From: Bacteroidota bacterium
Lineage (GTDB): Bacteria > Bacteroidota > Ignavibacteria > Ignavibacteriales > Ignavibacteriaceae
Direction of reading: 5' to 3'
Assembly (NCBI GenBank): GCA_021824145.1
Contig: JAKALM010000001.1
Location: 434,001-498,000, forward strand
Length of the DNA: 64,000 bases
Below, piece by piece: positions 1 to 9,013 of the stretch. Numbering within the stretch: the first letter of the stretch is position 1; each line of letters begins with the position of its first letter. Both the position numbers and the translations under genes were made by a program. The notes below the pieces were generated by a model. It had not been told where the DNA came from, did not search any database, and saw only the letters and a program-made list of their open reading frames with translations.

Positions 1-181
1 TTAATACTTGATATTCTTCTCTTAATAATTCGTAAAGTCTTCCATCTTCTTCAAAGAGATAATAATCATAAAGACTTGAAACAAGAAGAATTTCTCTGAT
101 TTTGTATCGCATTAATTTTTGGAATTCTTTAATGCGGCTTGTAAAAATATCTTCTATGTCCAGAAGATTAAACTTATCCAT
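1..181 (-). CDS. PEP/pyruvate-binding domain protein, N-terminal fragment (gene continues off the left edge)
   Basis: The first 60 codons are in the window, starting with ATG at 181 (MDKFNLLDIEDIFTSRIKEF). The stretch with REILLVSSLYDYY followed by EEDGRLYELL matches what I remember of the start of long (about 950-1000 aa) Bacteroidota proteins annotated as phosphoenolpyruvate synthase or PEP/pyruvate-binding domain proteins. In those, this N-terminal part precedes a receiver-like region and the PEP/pyruvate-binding domain. None of the catalytic part is visible, so the function rests on N-terminal similarity only. It lies downstream of gdhA on the same strand, about 100 bp away, with a GC-rich stem-loop between them. 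Confidence 0.55.
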   Translation of the reverse strand, partial: MDKFNLLDIEDIFTSRIKEFQKLMRYKIREILLVSSLYDYYLFEEDGRLYELLREEYQVL

Positions 182-225
182 AGAATTAATTTTATTTTTA
201 GGTTCGATTTTAATTAGGAATATTC

Positions 226-251
226 TGCACCGGCAGAATTTAACCGGTGCA
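226..251. terminator. GC-rich stem-loop between gdhA and the PEP-binding gene
   Basis: An 8-bp perfect stem TGCACCGG / CCGGTGCA has a 10-base loop. It lies 30 bp past the gdhA stop codon. On the minus strand, where both flanking genes lie, the hairpin is not followed by a good T-run. On the plus strand a short TTTT follows. It may be a weak terminator or an mRNA 3'-end structure. Confidence 0.4.
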
Positions 252-280
252 TTTTAAGAAGAATTGCGAGTAATATCAAG

Positions 281-1621
281 TTAGACTAAACCTTGGTCAA
301 GCATTGCATCCGCAACTTTTAAGAAGCCAGCAATGTTGGCGCCATTAACATAATTTCCAGGTGTTCCAAATCTTTCTGATGTGGATAAACACGTTTCGTG
401 AATTTTCGTCATTATTTGTTGTAATCGATGATCAACTTCTTCCTTTGGCCATGGCAAGCGCATACTGTCTTGAGACATTTCAAGTCCTGAAACTGCAACG
501 CCGCCTGCGTTAGCTGCTTTTCCTGGAGCGAATAACATTCCAGCTTCTTTAAATATTTTATAAGCGTCTAAAGTTGTTGGCATATTTGCAGCTTCGCAAA
601 CACATTTACAGCCGTTCTTGATTAATTCTTTTGCATCTTCTGGGAAAAGTTCGTTTTGTGTAGCGCAAGGCATTGCAACATCAACTTTAACTCCCCAGGG
701 CCTTTTACCAGGATAAAACTCTACTTTAAATTTATCAGCATAATCTTGAACTTTATCATTAGCGCTTGCTCTTAACTTTAACATGTAATCAATTTTTTCT
801 CCTTTGATTCCATCTTTATCGTAAATGAAACCATCAGGACCAGAAAGCGTAACAACTTTTCCGCCAAGCTGAGTTATTTTTTGAACTGCACCCCAAGCAA
901 CATTTCCAAATCCCGAAATTGCAAAAACTTTTCCTTCAATATTTTCCTTTTTTGTCTTCAACATTTCTTGTGCAAAATAAACTGCGCCATAGCCGGTAGC
1001 TTCAGGTCGAATTAACGAACCGCCCCAACTCAATCCTTTTCCGGTGAGAACACCGGTAAATTCATTTTTTAATCTTTTGTATTGTCCAAACAAGAAACCA
1101 ATTTCTCTTGTGCCGACTCCGATATCTCCAGCTGGTACATCAGTATCTGGACCAATATGTCTATACAATTCAGTCATAAAACTTTGGCAGAAACGCATAA
1201 CCTCGTTGTCGCTTTTTCCTTTTGGGTCAAAATCAGAGCCGCCTTTACCGCCGCCCATTGGAAGTGTAGTTAAACTATTTTTAAATACTTGTTCAAATGC
1301 TAAGAATTTTAAAATTCCTAAATTAACAGATGGATGAAATCTCAATCCTCCTTTGTAAGGACCGATTGCGCTGTTCATTTCAATTCTAAATCCACGGTTG
1401 ATATGAATTTCTCCTTGATCGTCCATCCAAGGTACACGGAAAGTAATTATTCTTTCTGGTTCAACCATTCTTTCTAATATTTTTGCAGATCGATATTCTG
1501 GGTGGCGTTCTAAAACTGTATCCAGCGATTCAACAATTTCTTCAACTGCTTGATGAAATTCAGGTTCATTTGGATTTTTTGTTTTTACTTCAGCCAATAA
1601 TTTTTTTGAATAATCAGACAT
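281..1621 (-). CDS. gdhA: NADP-specific glutamate dehydrogenase
   Basis: This enzyme carries out reductive amination of 2-oxoglutarate to glutamate, a main ammonium-assimilation route in the cytoplasm. The 446-residue length is typical of the hexameric bacterial NADP-type enzyme. The N-terminal domain has the substrate-binding block NSAIGPYKGGLRFHPSVN and the catalytic-lysine motif PMGGGKGGSDFDPKG (K126). Next come PAGDIGVGTREIGF and the Rossmann-domain segment FAISGFGNVAWGA. The C-terminal part has CEAANMPTT and the ANAGGVAVSGLEMSQ block. The start is ATG at 1621. The gene is divergent from the M24 peptidase gene, with 319 bp between them. It is complete and unremarkable. Confidence 0.97.
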   Translation of the reverse strand: MSDYSKKLLAEVKTKNPNEPEFHQAVEEIVESLDTVLERHPEYRSAKILERMVEPERIITFRVPWMDDQGEIHINRGFRIEMNSAIGPYKGGLRFHPSVNLGILKFLAFEQVFKNSLTTLPMGGGKGGSDFDPKGKSDNEVMRFCQSFMTELYRHIGPDTDVPAGDIGVGTREIGFLFGQYKRLKNEFTGVLTGKGLSWGGSLIRPEATGYGAVYFAQEMLKTKKENIEGKVFAISGFGNVAWGAVQKITQLGGKVVTLSGPDGFIYDKDGIKGEKIDYMLKLRASANDKVQDYADKFKVEFYPGKRPWGVKVDVAMPCATQNELFPEDAKELIKNGCKCVCEAANMPTTLDAYKIFKEAGMLFAPGKAANAGGVAVSGLEMSQDSMRLPWPKEEVDHRLQQIMTKIHETCLSTSERFGTPGNYVNGANIAGFLKVADAMLDQGLV

Positions 1622-1940
1622 TGTAAGCTCTCAAGTTTTTGTTAGTAAATATGAATGTAATTTTGTTACATCATCAAATTTGATTTTTTTGTTTGACTAA
1701 AATTAGTAATTATAAAACTAAAAAGTCTAAGACGATTTTTGGTTTTTTAGAAGTAAAAAATCGAATAATTCTAAACTTATGAAACCAACTTTGCCTTACT
1801 TCATTAGTTTAAAAGGATATACTGAATGTATTTCTTAATTAATTAAGAAAACTTATCGTTAAATTTAAATAGTATTTTTAAAGCATATTTGATAGATTTT
1901 CTAAGAAAAATTTTCAGAAAATGAAATTTCAGAGGGAAAA
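1622..1940. other. Divergent intergenic region between gdhA and the M24 peptidase gene
   Basis: These 319 bp are very AT-rich and hold no convincing reading frame. They must contain the promoters of both divergent genes. The only clear structure is the perfect palindrome at 1831-1850. A GAGGGAAAA ribosome-binding site directly precedes the plus-strand gene at 1941. Confidence 0.6.
1831..1850. promoter_or_regulatory. Perfect 20-bp palindrome in the gdhA / M24 divergent promoter region
   Basis: TTTCTTAATTAATTAAGAAA reads the same on both strands and the symmetry stops exactly there. It sits about 90 bp before the peptidase start and about 210 bp before the gdhA start. A dimeric-regulator operator is possible. 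In sequence this AT-rich, chance symmetry is also plausible. Confidence 0.3.
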
Positions 1941-3131
1941 ATGGTAAACGATATAATTAAGCAGAAAATTGATCAGGCAATTCAAATCTTAAACGAAAAG
2001 GATATTGATCTTTGGTTAACGTTCGTTCGTGAAAGCGGCAACATTAAAGATCCAGCTTTAGATATGATTTCTGGAATTGGCTGCACTTGGCAATCTGCTT
2101 TTATGATTTGTAAAGATGGCGATACAACCGCAATAGTTGGCTCGCTTGATGTAGAAAACTTTGAAAGAATAGGAGCTTATAAAAATGTTAAAGGATACGT
2201 TCAATCTATAAGAGAATTATTATTAGAATATTTGAAAAAGAAAAATCCTAAAAATATTGCAATTAACTTTTCGAAAAATTCAAATCTAGCAGACGGTTTA
2301 ACTCACGGAATGTATTTAATACTTCAAGAACATTTATCGGGAACAGATTTTTCTCAAAGATTTATTTCATCCGAAGAAATTATTTCAGCGCTTCGCGGAA
2401 GAAAATCAAAAGCTGAAATTGAGATAATGAAAAGCGCAATAGATGAAATGCTAAAGATTTTTGACGAGATGACAAAATTTATTCGTCCAGGGAAAAGCGA
2501 AATCGAAATTGCAAATTTTATAAAAGAAAAAACAAAAGAAAAAAACTTTGGATTAGCTTGGGAAGAAGATCATTGTCCGGCAGTGTTTACCGGACCGGAA
2601 GCTAAAAGCGCACATGCTGGCCCAACAGAAAGGTTAGTTGAAAAAGGCCATCTTGTTAATGTCGATTTTGGCATTCGATATAAAGGCTATTGTTCTGATC
2701 TTCAAAGGACATGGTACATTTTAAAAGATGGAGAAACAAAAGCTCCGACAGAAGTTCAAAAAGGATTTGAAGTTATACGAGATTCAATCCAAAAAGTTGC
2801 TGATAATTTAAAGCCCGGAGTTATCGGATGCGAAATGGATGATATCGCTAGGAATTATATTATCCAAAAAGGCTATGAAGAATTTCCGCATGGCCTTGGC
2901 CATCAAGTTGGCAGGGAAGCTCATGATGGCGGTGGAGGCTTGCTGCCGAGATGGGAAAAATACGGAAAAACTCCATTTATGAAAATTGAAGAATCGCAAG
3001 TTTACACAATTGAACCACGTCTTTATGTTGAAGGTTATGGAACATCAACAATTGAAGAAGAAGTTGTTATTACAAAAACTGGTTGTGAATTTTTGTCTAA
3101 ACCTCAAAAAGAATTAATATTAATTGGTTAA
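1941..3131 (+). CDS. M24 family metallopeptidase (Xaa-Pro aminopeptidase-like)
   Basis: This is a probable cytoplasmic dimetal aminopeptidase of the pita-bread fold (396 aa). Residues 1-150 form the creatinase N-terminal-like domain and residues 160-396 the catalytic domain. The expected metal ligands are visible in order: the aspartate of VNVDFGIRYKG, the aspartate of YCSDLQRTWY, the histidine of FPHGLGHQVG, the glutamate of YTIEPRLYV and the glutamate of TIEEEVVIT. A GAGGG ribosome-binding site precedes ATG 1941. It is probably monocistronic, because the next gene lies on the other strand. The exact substrate (Xaa-Pro peptides or another dipeptide) cannot be told from sequence. Confidence 0.88.
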   Translation: MVNDIIKQKIDQAIQILNEKDIDLWLTFVRESGNIKDPALDMISGIGCTWQSAFMICKDGDTTAIVGSLDVENFERIGAYKNVKGYVQSIRELLLEYLKKKNPKNIAINFSKNSNLADGLTHGMYLILQEHLSGTDFSQRFISSEEIISALRGRKSKAEIEIMKSAIDEMLKIFDEMTKFIRPGKSEIEIANFIKEKTKEKNFGLAWEEDHCPAVFTGPEAKSAHAGPTERLVEKGHLVNVDFGIRYKGYCSDLQRTWYILKDGETKAPTEVQKGFEVIRDSIQKVADNLKPGVIGCEMDDIARNYIIQKGYEEFPHGLGHQVGREAHDGGGGLLPRWEKYGKTPFMKIEESQVYTIEPRLYVEGYGTSTIEEEVVITKTGCEFLSKPQKELILIG

Positions 3132-3159
3132 AGATTTTAATAAAAAATAATGTTGTGGG

Positions 3160-3762
3160 CTAAAATTTACATTCCCTTTGGTATGCAGTAAGCAGCAATT
3201 GATTATATTCATCGAATGGAATTTCTTTTGCACCAAACATTCGTAAATGTTCAGTCATATATTGAACATCAAGAACAACAAAATTTTTTTCATTCAAATG
3301 TTCAATCAATTTTACTAAAGCAAATTTAGATGCTTGAGAAACTTCCGAAAACATAGATTCTCCAAAGAAAGCTCCTTTAAAAGATATTCCATATAATCCT
3401 CCAACCAACCGATCGTTAAGCCAGGTTTCTACGGTGTGAACATGGCCAAGTTTTTCAAGCCGCAAATAAGCTTCAATTAATTCTTTAGAAATCCATGTCT
3501 TTTTTCTTTTTGCACAACTGTTTACAACCGTAAGAAAATCGACATCAAATCTAACTTCAAAATTCAATTTCAGAACAGCCTTCTTAAACGAACGTGGAAT
3601 ATTATAATTATTAAGAGGAATAATTGTTCTTATTTCTGGCATGTACCAATTTATTTCACCAGAACTTTCATCTGCCATTGGGAAGGCTCCGCTTGCATAT
3701 AAGCGAATCATATTTTGCGGTTTTAAAAACTCGGACTGATCAAATTTACTATGTCTTGTCAT
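3160..3762 (-). CDS. aat: Leucyl/phenylalanyl-tRNA--protein transferase
   Basis: The enzyme transfers Leu or Phe from aminoacyl-tRNA to proteins bearing N-terminal Arg or Lys, marking them for ClpAP/ClpS degradation (bacterial N-end rule). The family pattern is complete in 200 residues: YASGAFPMAD near the N terminus, WYMPEIRTIIPL, IPRSFKKAV, then TWISKELIEAY. The C-terminal core has GHVHTVETW, GGLYGISFKGAFFGESMFS and a final block with FVVLDVQYMTEHLRMFGA. The start at 3762 lies 10 bp after the DUF2721-like gene on the same strand, so the two may be cotranscribed. Confidence 0.95.
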   Translation of the reverse strand: MTRHSKFDQSEFLKPQNMIRLYASGAFPMADESSGEINWYMPEIRTIIPLNNYNIPRSFKKAVLKLNFEVRFDVDFLTVVNSCAKRKKTWISKELIEAYLRLEKLGHVHTVETWLNDRLVGGLYGISFKGAFFGESMFSEVSQASKFALVKLIEHLNEKNFVVLDVQYMTEHLRMFGAKEIPFDEYNQLLLTAYQRECKF

Positions 3763-3772
3763 AAAAAATTCA

Positions 3773-4249
3773 TTAGTCTATTTTGACTTCGTAATGAATA
3801 ATGTCATAACCTTTTTTGGTTTCATATGCAGCATAAATTACTCCGAGTAAAACCAAAATCATTCCGACTAAAAATAAAATGGTAACTATATAATTGAGCT
3901 TTTCATTTTCTAGGACGTACTGTAATCCAATAAATAAAGATGTCAGCACAAAGAAAGCAACTGCAAAAGTGTAAGATAAAACTGCATTGCGGACTAGTTT
4001 AACACGAAATGAAAGTTGATTAAGTTGAGCAGAAATACTTTCTAGCCTTACATTATCTTCATAATTAAAGTCTTTTTCGCCAGCTTTGATAAAGAATTTC
4101 CTTTTTTCTTCATTCAATAATCTAATACGATTAACTACTAAAGAATATTTATTATTCATACTTAACAGTAGTAAACCGCATGCAGAAATCATCAATCCAG
4201 GCGCAAGCATTAATTGAATAACTTGTACAATTGAAATATGATTCTCCAT
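3773..4249 (-). CDS. DUF2721-type inner-membrane protein
   Basis: This is a 158-residue protein with three hydrophobic segments: about residues 8-30 (VIQLMLAPGLMISACGLLLLSMNN), 85-107 (VLSYTFAVAFFVLTSLFIGL) and 118-142 (IVTILFLVGMILVLLGVIYAAYE). A charged, probably helical cytoplasmic stretch (RIRLLNEEKRKFF) separates the first two. The pattern RxRxLNEE after a first transmembrane helix is what I know from DUF2721. Function is unknown. It lies just upstream of aat on the same strand. Confidence 0.65.
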   Translation of the reverse strand: MENHISIVQVIQLMLAPGLMISACGLLLLSMNNKYSLVVNRIRLLNEEKRKFFIKAGEKDFNYEDNVRLESISAQLNQLSFRVKLVRNAVLSYTFAVAFFVLTSLFIGLQYVLENEKLNYIVTILFLVGMILVLLGVIYAAYETKKGYDIIHYEVKID

Positions 4250-4441
4250 TTCTTTCCCTATTCTAAACTATTATCAAAAAGTAAATTTATCATGGTGTTC
4301 CAATCCTAATATAAATATATTAAAACACGCTTAACAAATTTAATTTTTTGTTTTCGATTAATCTAATGTTTGAAGTGTATTTTCAAAGTAAAAAATAATT
4401 AATTTAGAAATGACAAGCAGGCAATTTAGAAATGATATTTC

Positions 4442-4810
4442 TTATCTTCTTATAAAAACTTCTTTAATTCCGCCATTCTTTCCACGCGGCCCAAAATGTT
4501 TTTTGAAGAAATTAGAAATTCTTGAATGAATATTTTTGTATAAAGTTATTTTAGAGGGACTAATTTTAATTATCGAAATATTTAAAGTAATTTCAGAATA
4601 ATATTTTTGGAGAAAGTTGAATATATCATATTCACCGGTAAACGATTTATCGAAATCGAAAAAAAGAAGTTTTGGGTCCTCATTTTTTATTATTTCAATT
4701 GCTTCCTTTCCCGTGCATACAAATCTATCCTCTGAATCAAATATGTTTTCTAGCAGCTTTGGTATTAAGCCTGAATATTGTCTTTCAAAAATGAAAATAG
4801 TTTTTAACAT
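4442..4810 (-). CDS. Small receiver-like protein, degenerate or uncertain
   Basis: This 122-residue protein starts MLKTIFIFERQYSGLIPKLL. Its layout loosely follows a CheY-type receiver: a beta-strand (KTIFIFE), a helix, then KLLFFDFDKSFTGEYDIFNFL where a phosphoacceptor aspartate would sit. The acidic pair of the first strand and a clear TxxxK end are missing, so it would be a degenerate receiver. The C terminus is basic (FFKKHFGPRGKNGG). The gene stands alone on the minus strand with about 150-190 bp of noncoding sequence on each side. No confident family call is possible. Confidence 0.4.
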   Translation of the reverse strand: MLKTIFIFERQYSGLIPKLLENIFDSEDRFVCTGKEAIEIIKNEDPKLLFFDFDKSFTGEYDIFNFLQKYYSEITLNISIIKISPSKITLYKNIHSRISNFFKKHFGPRGKNGGIKEVFIRR

Positions 4811-4959
4811 AAATTAAATACTCCTTTGAAATGGCTTAAATTTTTTTTAAATTATTTCAAAAGTGCAGATTAAAACTAAACATTTATTAAATATAAAATT
4901 GTGATTTATAATAGCAGCTATATTATCGGAAATTATTTGGAGATATTAAATCAAATTTA

Positions 4960-5691
4960 TTAGACAAAAGTTCTTTTTATGAAATCATTTATTACTTCAT
5001 CTTGCGAGTTTAACAATTCATTTGGCGACCCAGTGAAATAAATAGCTCCTTCGTGCATCATAGCAACTTTATCTGCAATATTTTTTACACTATACATATC
5101 GTGGGTAACCACAACCGATGTAACTTTTAATTTTTCGCTCAATTCTTTGATCAGATTATCAATTGAATCAGACATAATTGGATCTAAACCTGTTGTAGGT
5201 TCATCATATAAAATATAATCTGGATTAGTAACCAAAGCTCTTGCAAGTCCCACACGTTTTTTCATGCCTCCAGAAAGTTCTGAGGGTTTTAATTTCTGCG
5301 CTTCTGGTAAACCAACAAGTTCAAGTTTTTCATCTACAATTTTATTTATTTCTAAATTTGTATAACCATTACCAGATTCAACTAAAGGCAGCGAAACATT
5401 TTCTGCCACGGTCATTGAATCAAACAAAGCAGCGCCTTGAAAAAGGAAGCCAAATTTTTTTCTTAATTCATAAAGTGATTTTGTACTAAGCTCGTTTACA
5501 ATTTGACCTTCAACCTTTACATATCCCTTATCAGGATATAACAAACCAACAATATGTTTTATCAAAACGCTTTTACCGCATCCGCTTTTGCCAATAATTG
5601 CAATTGTCTCCCCAAGGTCAATTTGGAGATTTACACCATTGAGAACTTTATTTTCTCCAAAACTTTTATGCAGATCGTAGATTTCTATCAT
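4960..5691 (-). CDS. ABC transporter ATP-binding protein, MlaF-like
   Basis: This 243-residue ATPase belongs to the class that powers Mla/MCE phospholipid transport. It has Walker A (GKSGCGKSVLIKHIVGL), the Q-loop region FLFQGAALFDSMTVAENV, the signature LSGGMKKRVGLARAL, Walker B with D-loop YILYDEPTTGLDPIMSD, and the switch histidine in VVVTHDMYS. FQGAALFDSMTV and TGLDPIMS are the MlaF-like features. The usual partners, an MlaE permease and an MCE-domain protein, are not adjacent: the upstream neighbour encodes the GWxTD protein and the downstream neighbour is a lone small gene. The permease must be elsewhere. Confidence 0.85.
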   Translation of the reverse strand: MIEIYDLHKSFGENKVLNGVNLQIDLGETIAIIGKSGCGKSVLIKHIVGLLYPDKGYVKVEGQIVNELSTKSLYELRKKFGFLFQGAALFDSMTVAENVSLPLVESGNGYTNLEINKIVDEKLELVGLPEAQKLKPSELSGGMKKRVGLARALVTNPDYILYDEPTTGLDPIMSDSIDNLIKELSEKLKVTSVVVTHDMYSVKNIADKVAMMHEGAIYFTGSPNELLNSQDEVINDFIKRTFV

Positions 5692-5811
5692 TGATTATCA
5701 CTTTGTGTATTTTAATTATGTGCTAAAATAATTAAAAAATGGTTTTGTTTTATAAGAATGAAAGTTATTTATCTTCCAATTGACAGATTTCTATTAAATA
5801 ATATTCTTCCA

Positions 5812-7929
5812 TTATCTTAAACTAAAGGTTACACTTTTGCTAACTTCTTCACCAGTTAAATTATCTGTTATGACTAAAGTGAGAATATAATCTCCAGGCA
5901 GGTAATTATGCATGTCATACTGAAAATCAATTTGCGGATTAACTTCATGAGTTTGATATTTTGTAGAGATTATAACTTCCTCTTTTTGTTTACCCAAGCC
6001 TACAACATTTAAAACCGAATTAATTGCTTTGCTTAATCCTGAACTTTGAACTTTTCTTTTTAAAATTAGTTTTTGTTCAAAGTTTGTAAGATTGTTTTTA
6101 TCCAATTTTAGATTGTACAGCTCGAAATAAATGTGAATTGGTTTATTTAATGGAAAGATATCTGTCGGATTTGGTAAAATAGAAATTCCATTTCTCTTAA
6201 AAGGTAAATCGGAATATTTCCCTTTGATTATTTTATCTGCAAGAATTACATCGCTAATATCTAAATTATTAATCTTGAATTTTCTTGGAGCGAACTCAAA
6301 ATGATTTGATGAAACGCCATGATCGTCATCTCTTTGTATTTCAAATGCAAGATTCCCAGAGTCCGGGTAAACACTCATATCCAAAGTATTGATAAGCAAA
6401 TCTTTTCCTCCTTTAATATTAATTTTTCTGTCAGAATTTAATTCGGCAATGTTACCTTTCTTTTCAACAATTGGATTGTAAACTGAATCGAAGAAGAATA
6501 AGCCCCATTCATGTTTGTAAAAATATTTGTTTCCTTTTTTCAATGAATCGGAAGCGTTTAATCCGTAACTTAAATAAACATCGGTGTAATTAAATTTCTC
6601 ATTTCTAAATTGTGAGATAACGAATGGAACTTCGAAAGTTGGCCCATCATACTTTGGTGTATACAATTGGTACTGAGCTTTTTTTAAATAGTTTACAAGC
6701 ATCGGAGTTTCACCTGCAAATTGAGGTATAAATCTGTTCCCGGGTTCCGGTTCACTGTAAACAAAATTATTTGTATAAAATTGATCTGTAAATCCTAAAG
6801 TAAAATTTTTATAATACCATACATCAGTTTTCATATCAACTTCGGTTCTTCCGCCGGCATTTATGTGAGGCCTAAATCTTATTCTTTTAATCGGCTCGCC
6901 ATAAAGTAAAACTATTTCTCCTCGATCAGTTTTCCATCCTGGAATTTTTTTATCTGGTAAGCTGTATCTAAGATTTGCATATGCTACTCTAGAATAATGT
7001 TCAAGAAGTCGTTCATTATAATTAGTAATAAAAAGTGGATCGGTAATTTTCCAAAAATAATTTATTATTTCTTTGAACCCAGTTTCGGAAATTTCTTTAT
7101 ACTTATCGCCAAAGATTGGTTTTAAAAGCTCTTTCACAGAATTGTATGTAAAATCTTCCCTAACCGAATCGTCCATAAGTGCAAGGGCTTTTTGATATTC
7201 TTTGAAAGAACTATCAATTTTAGAAGTTTCATAATAAAGTAATCCTAGATAAAGATGTGCCTCTTCATCGGAAGGATTAAGTTTGATTAACTTAGCTAAA
7301 ATTGGAATTCCATTTTCAGGCTTTGCATCATCTTCAAATAAAAAGCTGAGATGAAGGTAAGCTTCACGATTTAATGAATCATATTTAATTGCTTTGGTAA
7401 GATAATTTTTGGCCGAATGAAAATCTTCTTGGGCAAATTTTTCATAGCTTAAGGAAGGAGCATCGCCATCTTTAAAAACAGAATTATGGTAATCATCAAA
7501 ATCCTCTTCTTTAATTCTGCCTAAATTATAAAGTGCTTTTGATGAAGTGCTGTCTATTTGAATTATCTCTTTATAAACTTGATACGATAATCCTGTGCTG
7601 ATTTTTTCCATTAATTCGGCATAAAGAAACCTATAATCTAAGTTCTTCGGATCTTTGAAAATAGCGCTGCGCAAATAATTCCGCGCTTCTTCTCTTCCGC
7701 TGATTGTATTTTTTGCTGCGCAAATTTTTGCTAGTTCAAAAAAAGAATTCGGATCGGGATTATTTTTTATGGCTTGCTTAAGCTGAATCTCTTTCGATTT
7801 TAAATTATCCAAAGAAAAAATTTCAGAATTTCTGTTTAATGTTTGAGTTGAAGAATTATTTGTTTGCCCCCAAATGTTACAAATAATTGCGATTAAAAGG
7901 AATGAAACATATTTAATTATAGGTTTCAT
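5812..7929 (-). CDS. Secreted TPR and GWxTD-domain protein
   Basis: This is a 705-residue exported protein. A signal peptide covers residues 1-22 (hydrophobic FLLIAIICNIWG). TPR-like repeats run from about 45 to 260, for example AHLYLGLLYYETSKIDSSFKEYQKAL. The GWxTD domain follows, with its name motif in PGWKTDRGEIVLLYGEP, followed by WYYKNFTLGF. The C-terminal part is beta-rich and ends with a Bacteroidota-type extracellular domain. In databases this domain is confined mainly to Bacteroidota, Ignavibacteria and Acidobacteria-like genomes, and its function is unknown. The gene lies 120 bp upstream of the ABC ATPase gene. Confidence 0.85.
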   Translation of the reverse strand: MKPIIKYVSFLLIAIICNIWGQTNNSSTQTLNRNSEIFSLDNLKSKEIQLKQAIKNNPDPNSFFELAKICAAKNTISGREEARNYLRSAIFKDPKNLDYRFLYAELMEKISTGLSYQVYKEIIQIDSTSSKALYNLGRIKEEDFDDYHNSVFKDGDAPSLSYEKFAQEDFHSAKNYLTKAIKYDSLNREAYLHLSFLFEDDAKPENGIPILAKLIKLNPSDEEAHLYLGLLYYETSKIDSSFKEYQKALALMDDSVREDFTYNSVKELLKPIFGDKYKEISETGFKEIINYFWKITDPLFITNYNERLLEHYSRVAYANLRYSLPDKKIPGWKTDRGEIVLLYGEPIKRIRFRPHINAGGRTEVDMKTDVWYYKNFTLGFTDQFYTNNFVYSEPEPGNRFIPQFAGETPMLVNYLKKAQYQLYTPKYDGPTFEVPFVISQFRNEKFNYTDVYLSYGLNASDSLKKGNKYFYKHEWGLFFFDSVYNPIVEKKGNIAELNSDRKINIKGGKDLLINTLDMSVYPDSGNLAFEIQRDDDHGVSSNHFEFAPRKFKINNLDISDVILADKIIKGKYSDLPFKRNGISILPNPTDIFPLNKPIHIYFELYNLKLDKNNLTNFEQKLILKRKVQSSGLSKAINSVLNVVGLGKQKEEVIISTKYQTHEVNPQIDFQYDMHNYLPGDYILTLVITDNLTGEEVSKSVTFSLR

Positions 7930-8024
7930 TAAATTGCTGTTAGATTAATCTAACAAAATTTACAAAAAAGAATACAAATGTTAATTAGATATTTTTAGTA
8001 GATTATTGTAACAGATTTGTTTGA

Positions 8025-8255
8025 TTAAAATGAATTAGCTGTATTCTGAATATTCCCTTTTATATTTTTATTTAAAAGGCACGAGTAGAAATCTTTTATG
8101 TGAGATATTCCTAAATTTTTTTGGCATTCTCCGCAAAAATATGCATATCGAATTCCAATTATCGACTCCAATTTGCACACCCACACTAGATCAATTTTTT
8201 TTAAACAATGAGGGCAAATTGTGTGAACATCTTCTTTGTCGACTTCTTTTACCAT
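8025..8255 (-). CDS. Small zinc-ribbon-like protein
   Basis: This 76-residue protein has two cysteine pairs, CPHCLKK (near residue 14) and CGECQKN (near residue 42), spaced like a zinc ribbon. Between them is a hydrophobic strand-rich stretch (IGIRYAYF). The tail is Asn/Lys-rich. No family is recognised. The CxxC pairs argue that it is a real gene despite its size. It stands upstream of the GWxTD gene on the same strand, with 95 bp between. Confidence 0.5.
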   Translation of the reverse strand: MVKEVDKEDVHTICPHCLKKIDLVWVCKLESIIGIRYAYFCGECQKNLGISHIKDFYSCLLNKNIKGNIQNTANSF

Positions 8256-8545
8256 TACTAACTTTCAGAATTACATTTTATTAGACTTAAAAAAATAAAA
8301 TTAGTTACTACTAGTTTGTTATAATTAAAGAAGAAAAGTTATTGTTAAAAAAATAATATTAGAAATCCCAAAAACTCAATTCAGAAATAGCTAATTTCTA
8401 TGAACATAGCAACGCAATTTAGAAGTACTTAAAATTTTTTAGATTTATAAGATATAAGCTGCATCGGCAAAATGTTTTTTTTAATAACTGTAAATAATGG
8501 TATTAAAAAATAAAATATACTTTAAAACCGAATTGAGAGTATAAT

Positions 8546-8875
8546 TTATTTTGATATATTTTTCTTAAAATCAAAACCTAAAACTTTAATTAAATCGCAC
8601 GGAAAACACGAAGTAATTTGCAAATCTAATTTTTTTAGCCAGTTTTTATAAATCTTAGAGCCAGCAAATTGACCAAAGAAAAATGATCCGACAAGAATTG
8701 GATAAGTAATAAATGCAAACCCAATTCCTGATAAAAATCTTAATGCAATTATAAAAGGGACAGGAAGATGAATAGCAAGTATCCATTGAATTGAAAATTT
8801 TTTAACATTTGCACGCCAATATCCAAAAGGTACATTAAACAAAAAGACAATTACAGCAACTTCAAATATTTTCAT
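8546..8875 (-). CDS. Small integral membrane protein, unknown function
   Basis: This 109-residue protein has three hydrophobic stretches: residues 3-20 (IFEVAVIVFLFNVPFGYW), 30-48 (WILAIHLPVPFIIALRFLS) and 51-72 (IGFAFITYPILVGSFFFGQFAG). A cytosolic-looking basic segment with two cysteines (SCFPCDLI) follows. Similar small proteins with N-terminal VPFGYWR are annotated as hypothetical in Bacteroidota, as far as I recall. It is flanked by 290 bp of AT-rich noncoding sequence on the downstream side. Confidence 0.55.
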   Translation of the reverse strand: MKIFEVAVIVFLFNVPFGYWRANVKKFSIQWILAIHLPVPFIIALRFLSGIGFAFITYPILVGSFFFGQFAGSKIYKNWLKKLDLQITSCFPCDLIKVLGFDFKKNISK

Positions 8876-9013
8876 ATCAAATCAAATTTAAATAAAAAAT
8901 TGAACTCGAACTTATACTGAATATATAATATAAGCAACATGTAAATTTTTAAAACTAAATGAAAATTATCAATTATAAATTTTATATTTGCTGAAGCATA
9001 ATGGAGTAAAAAA

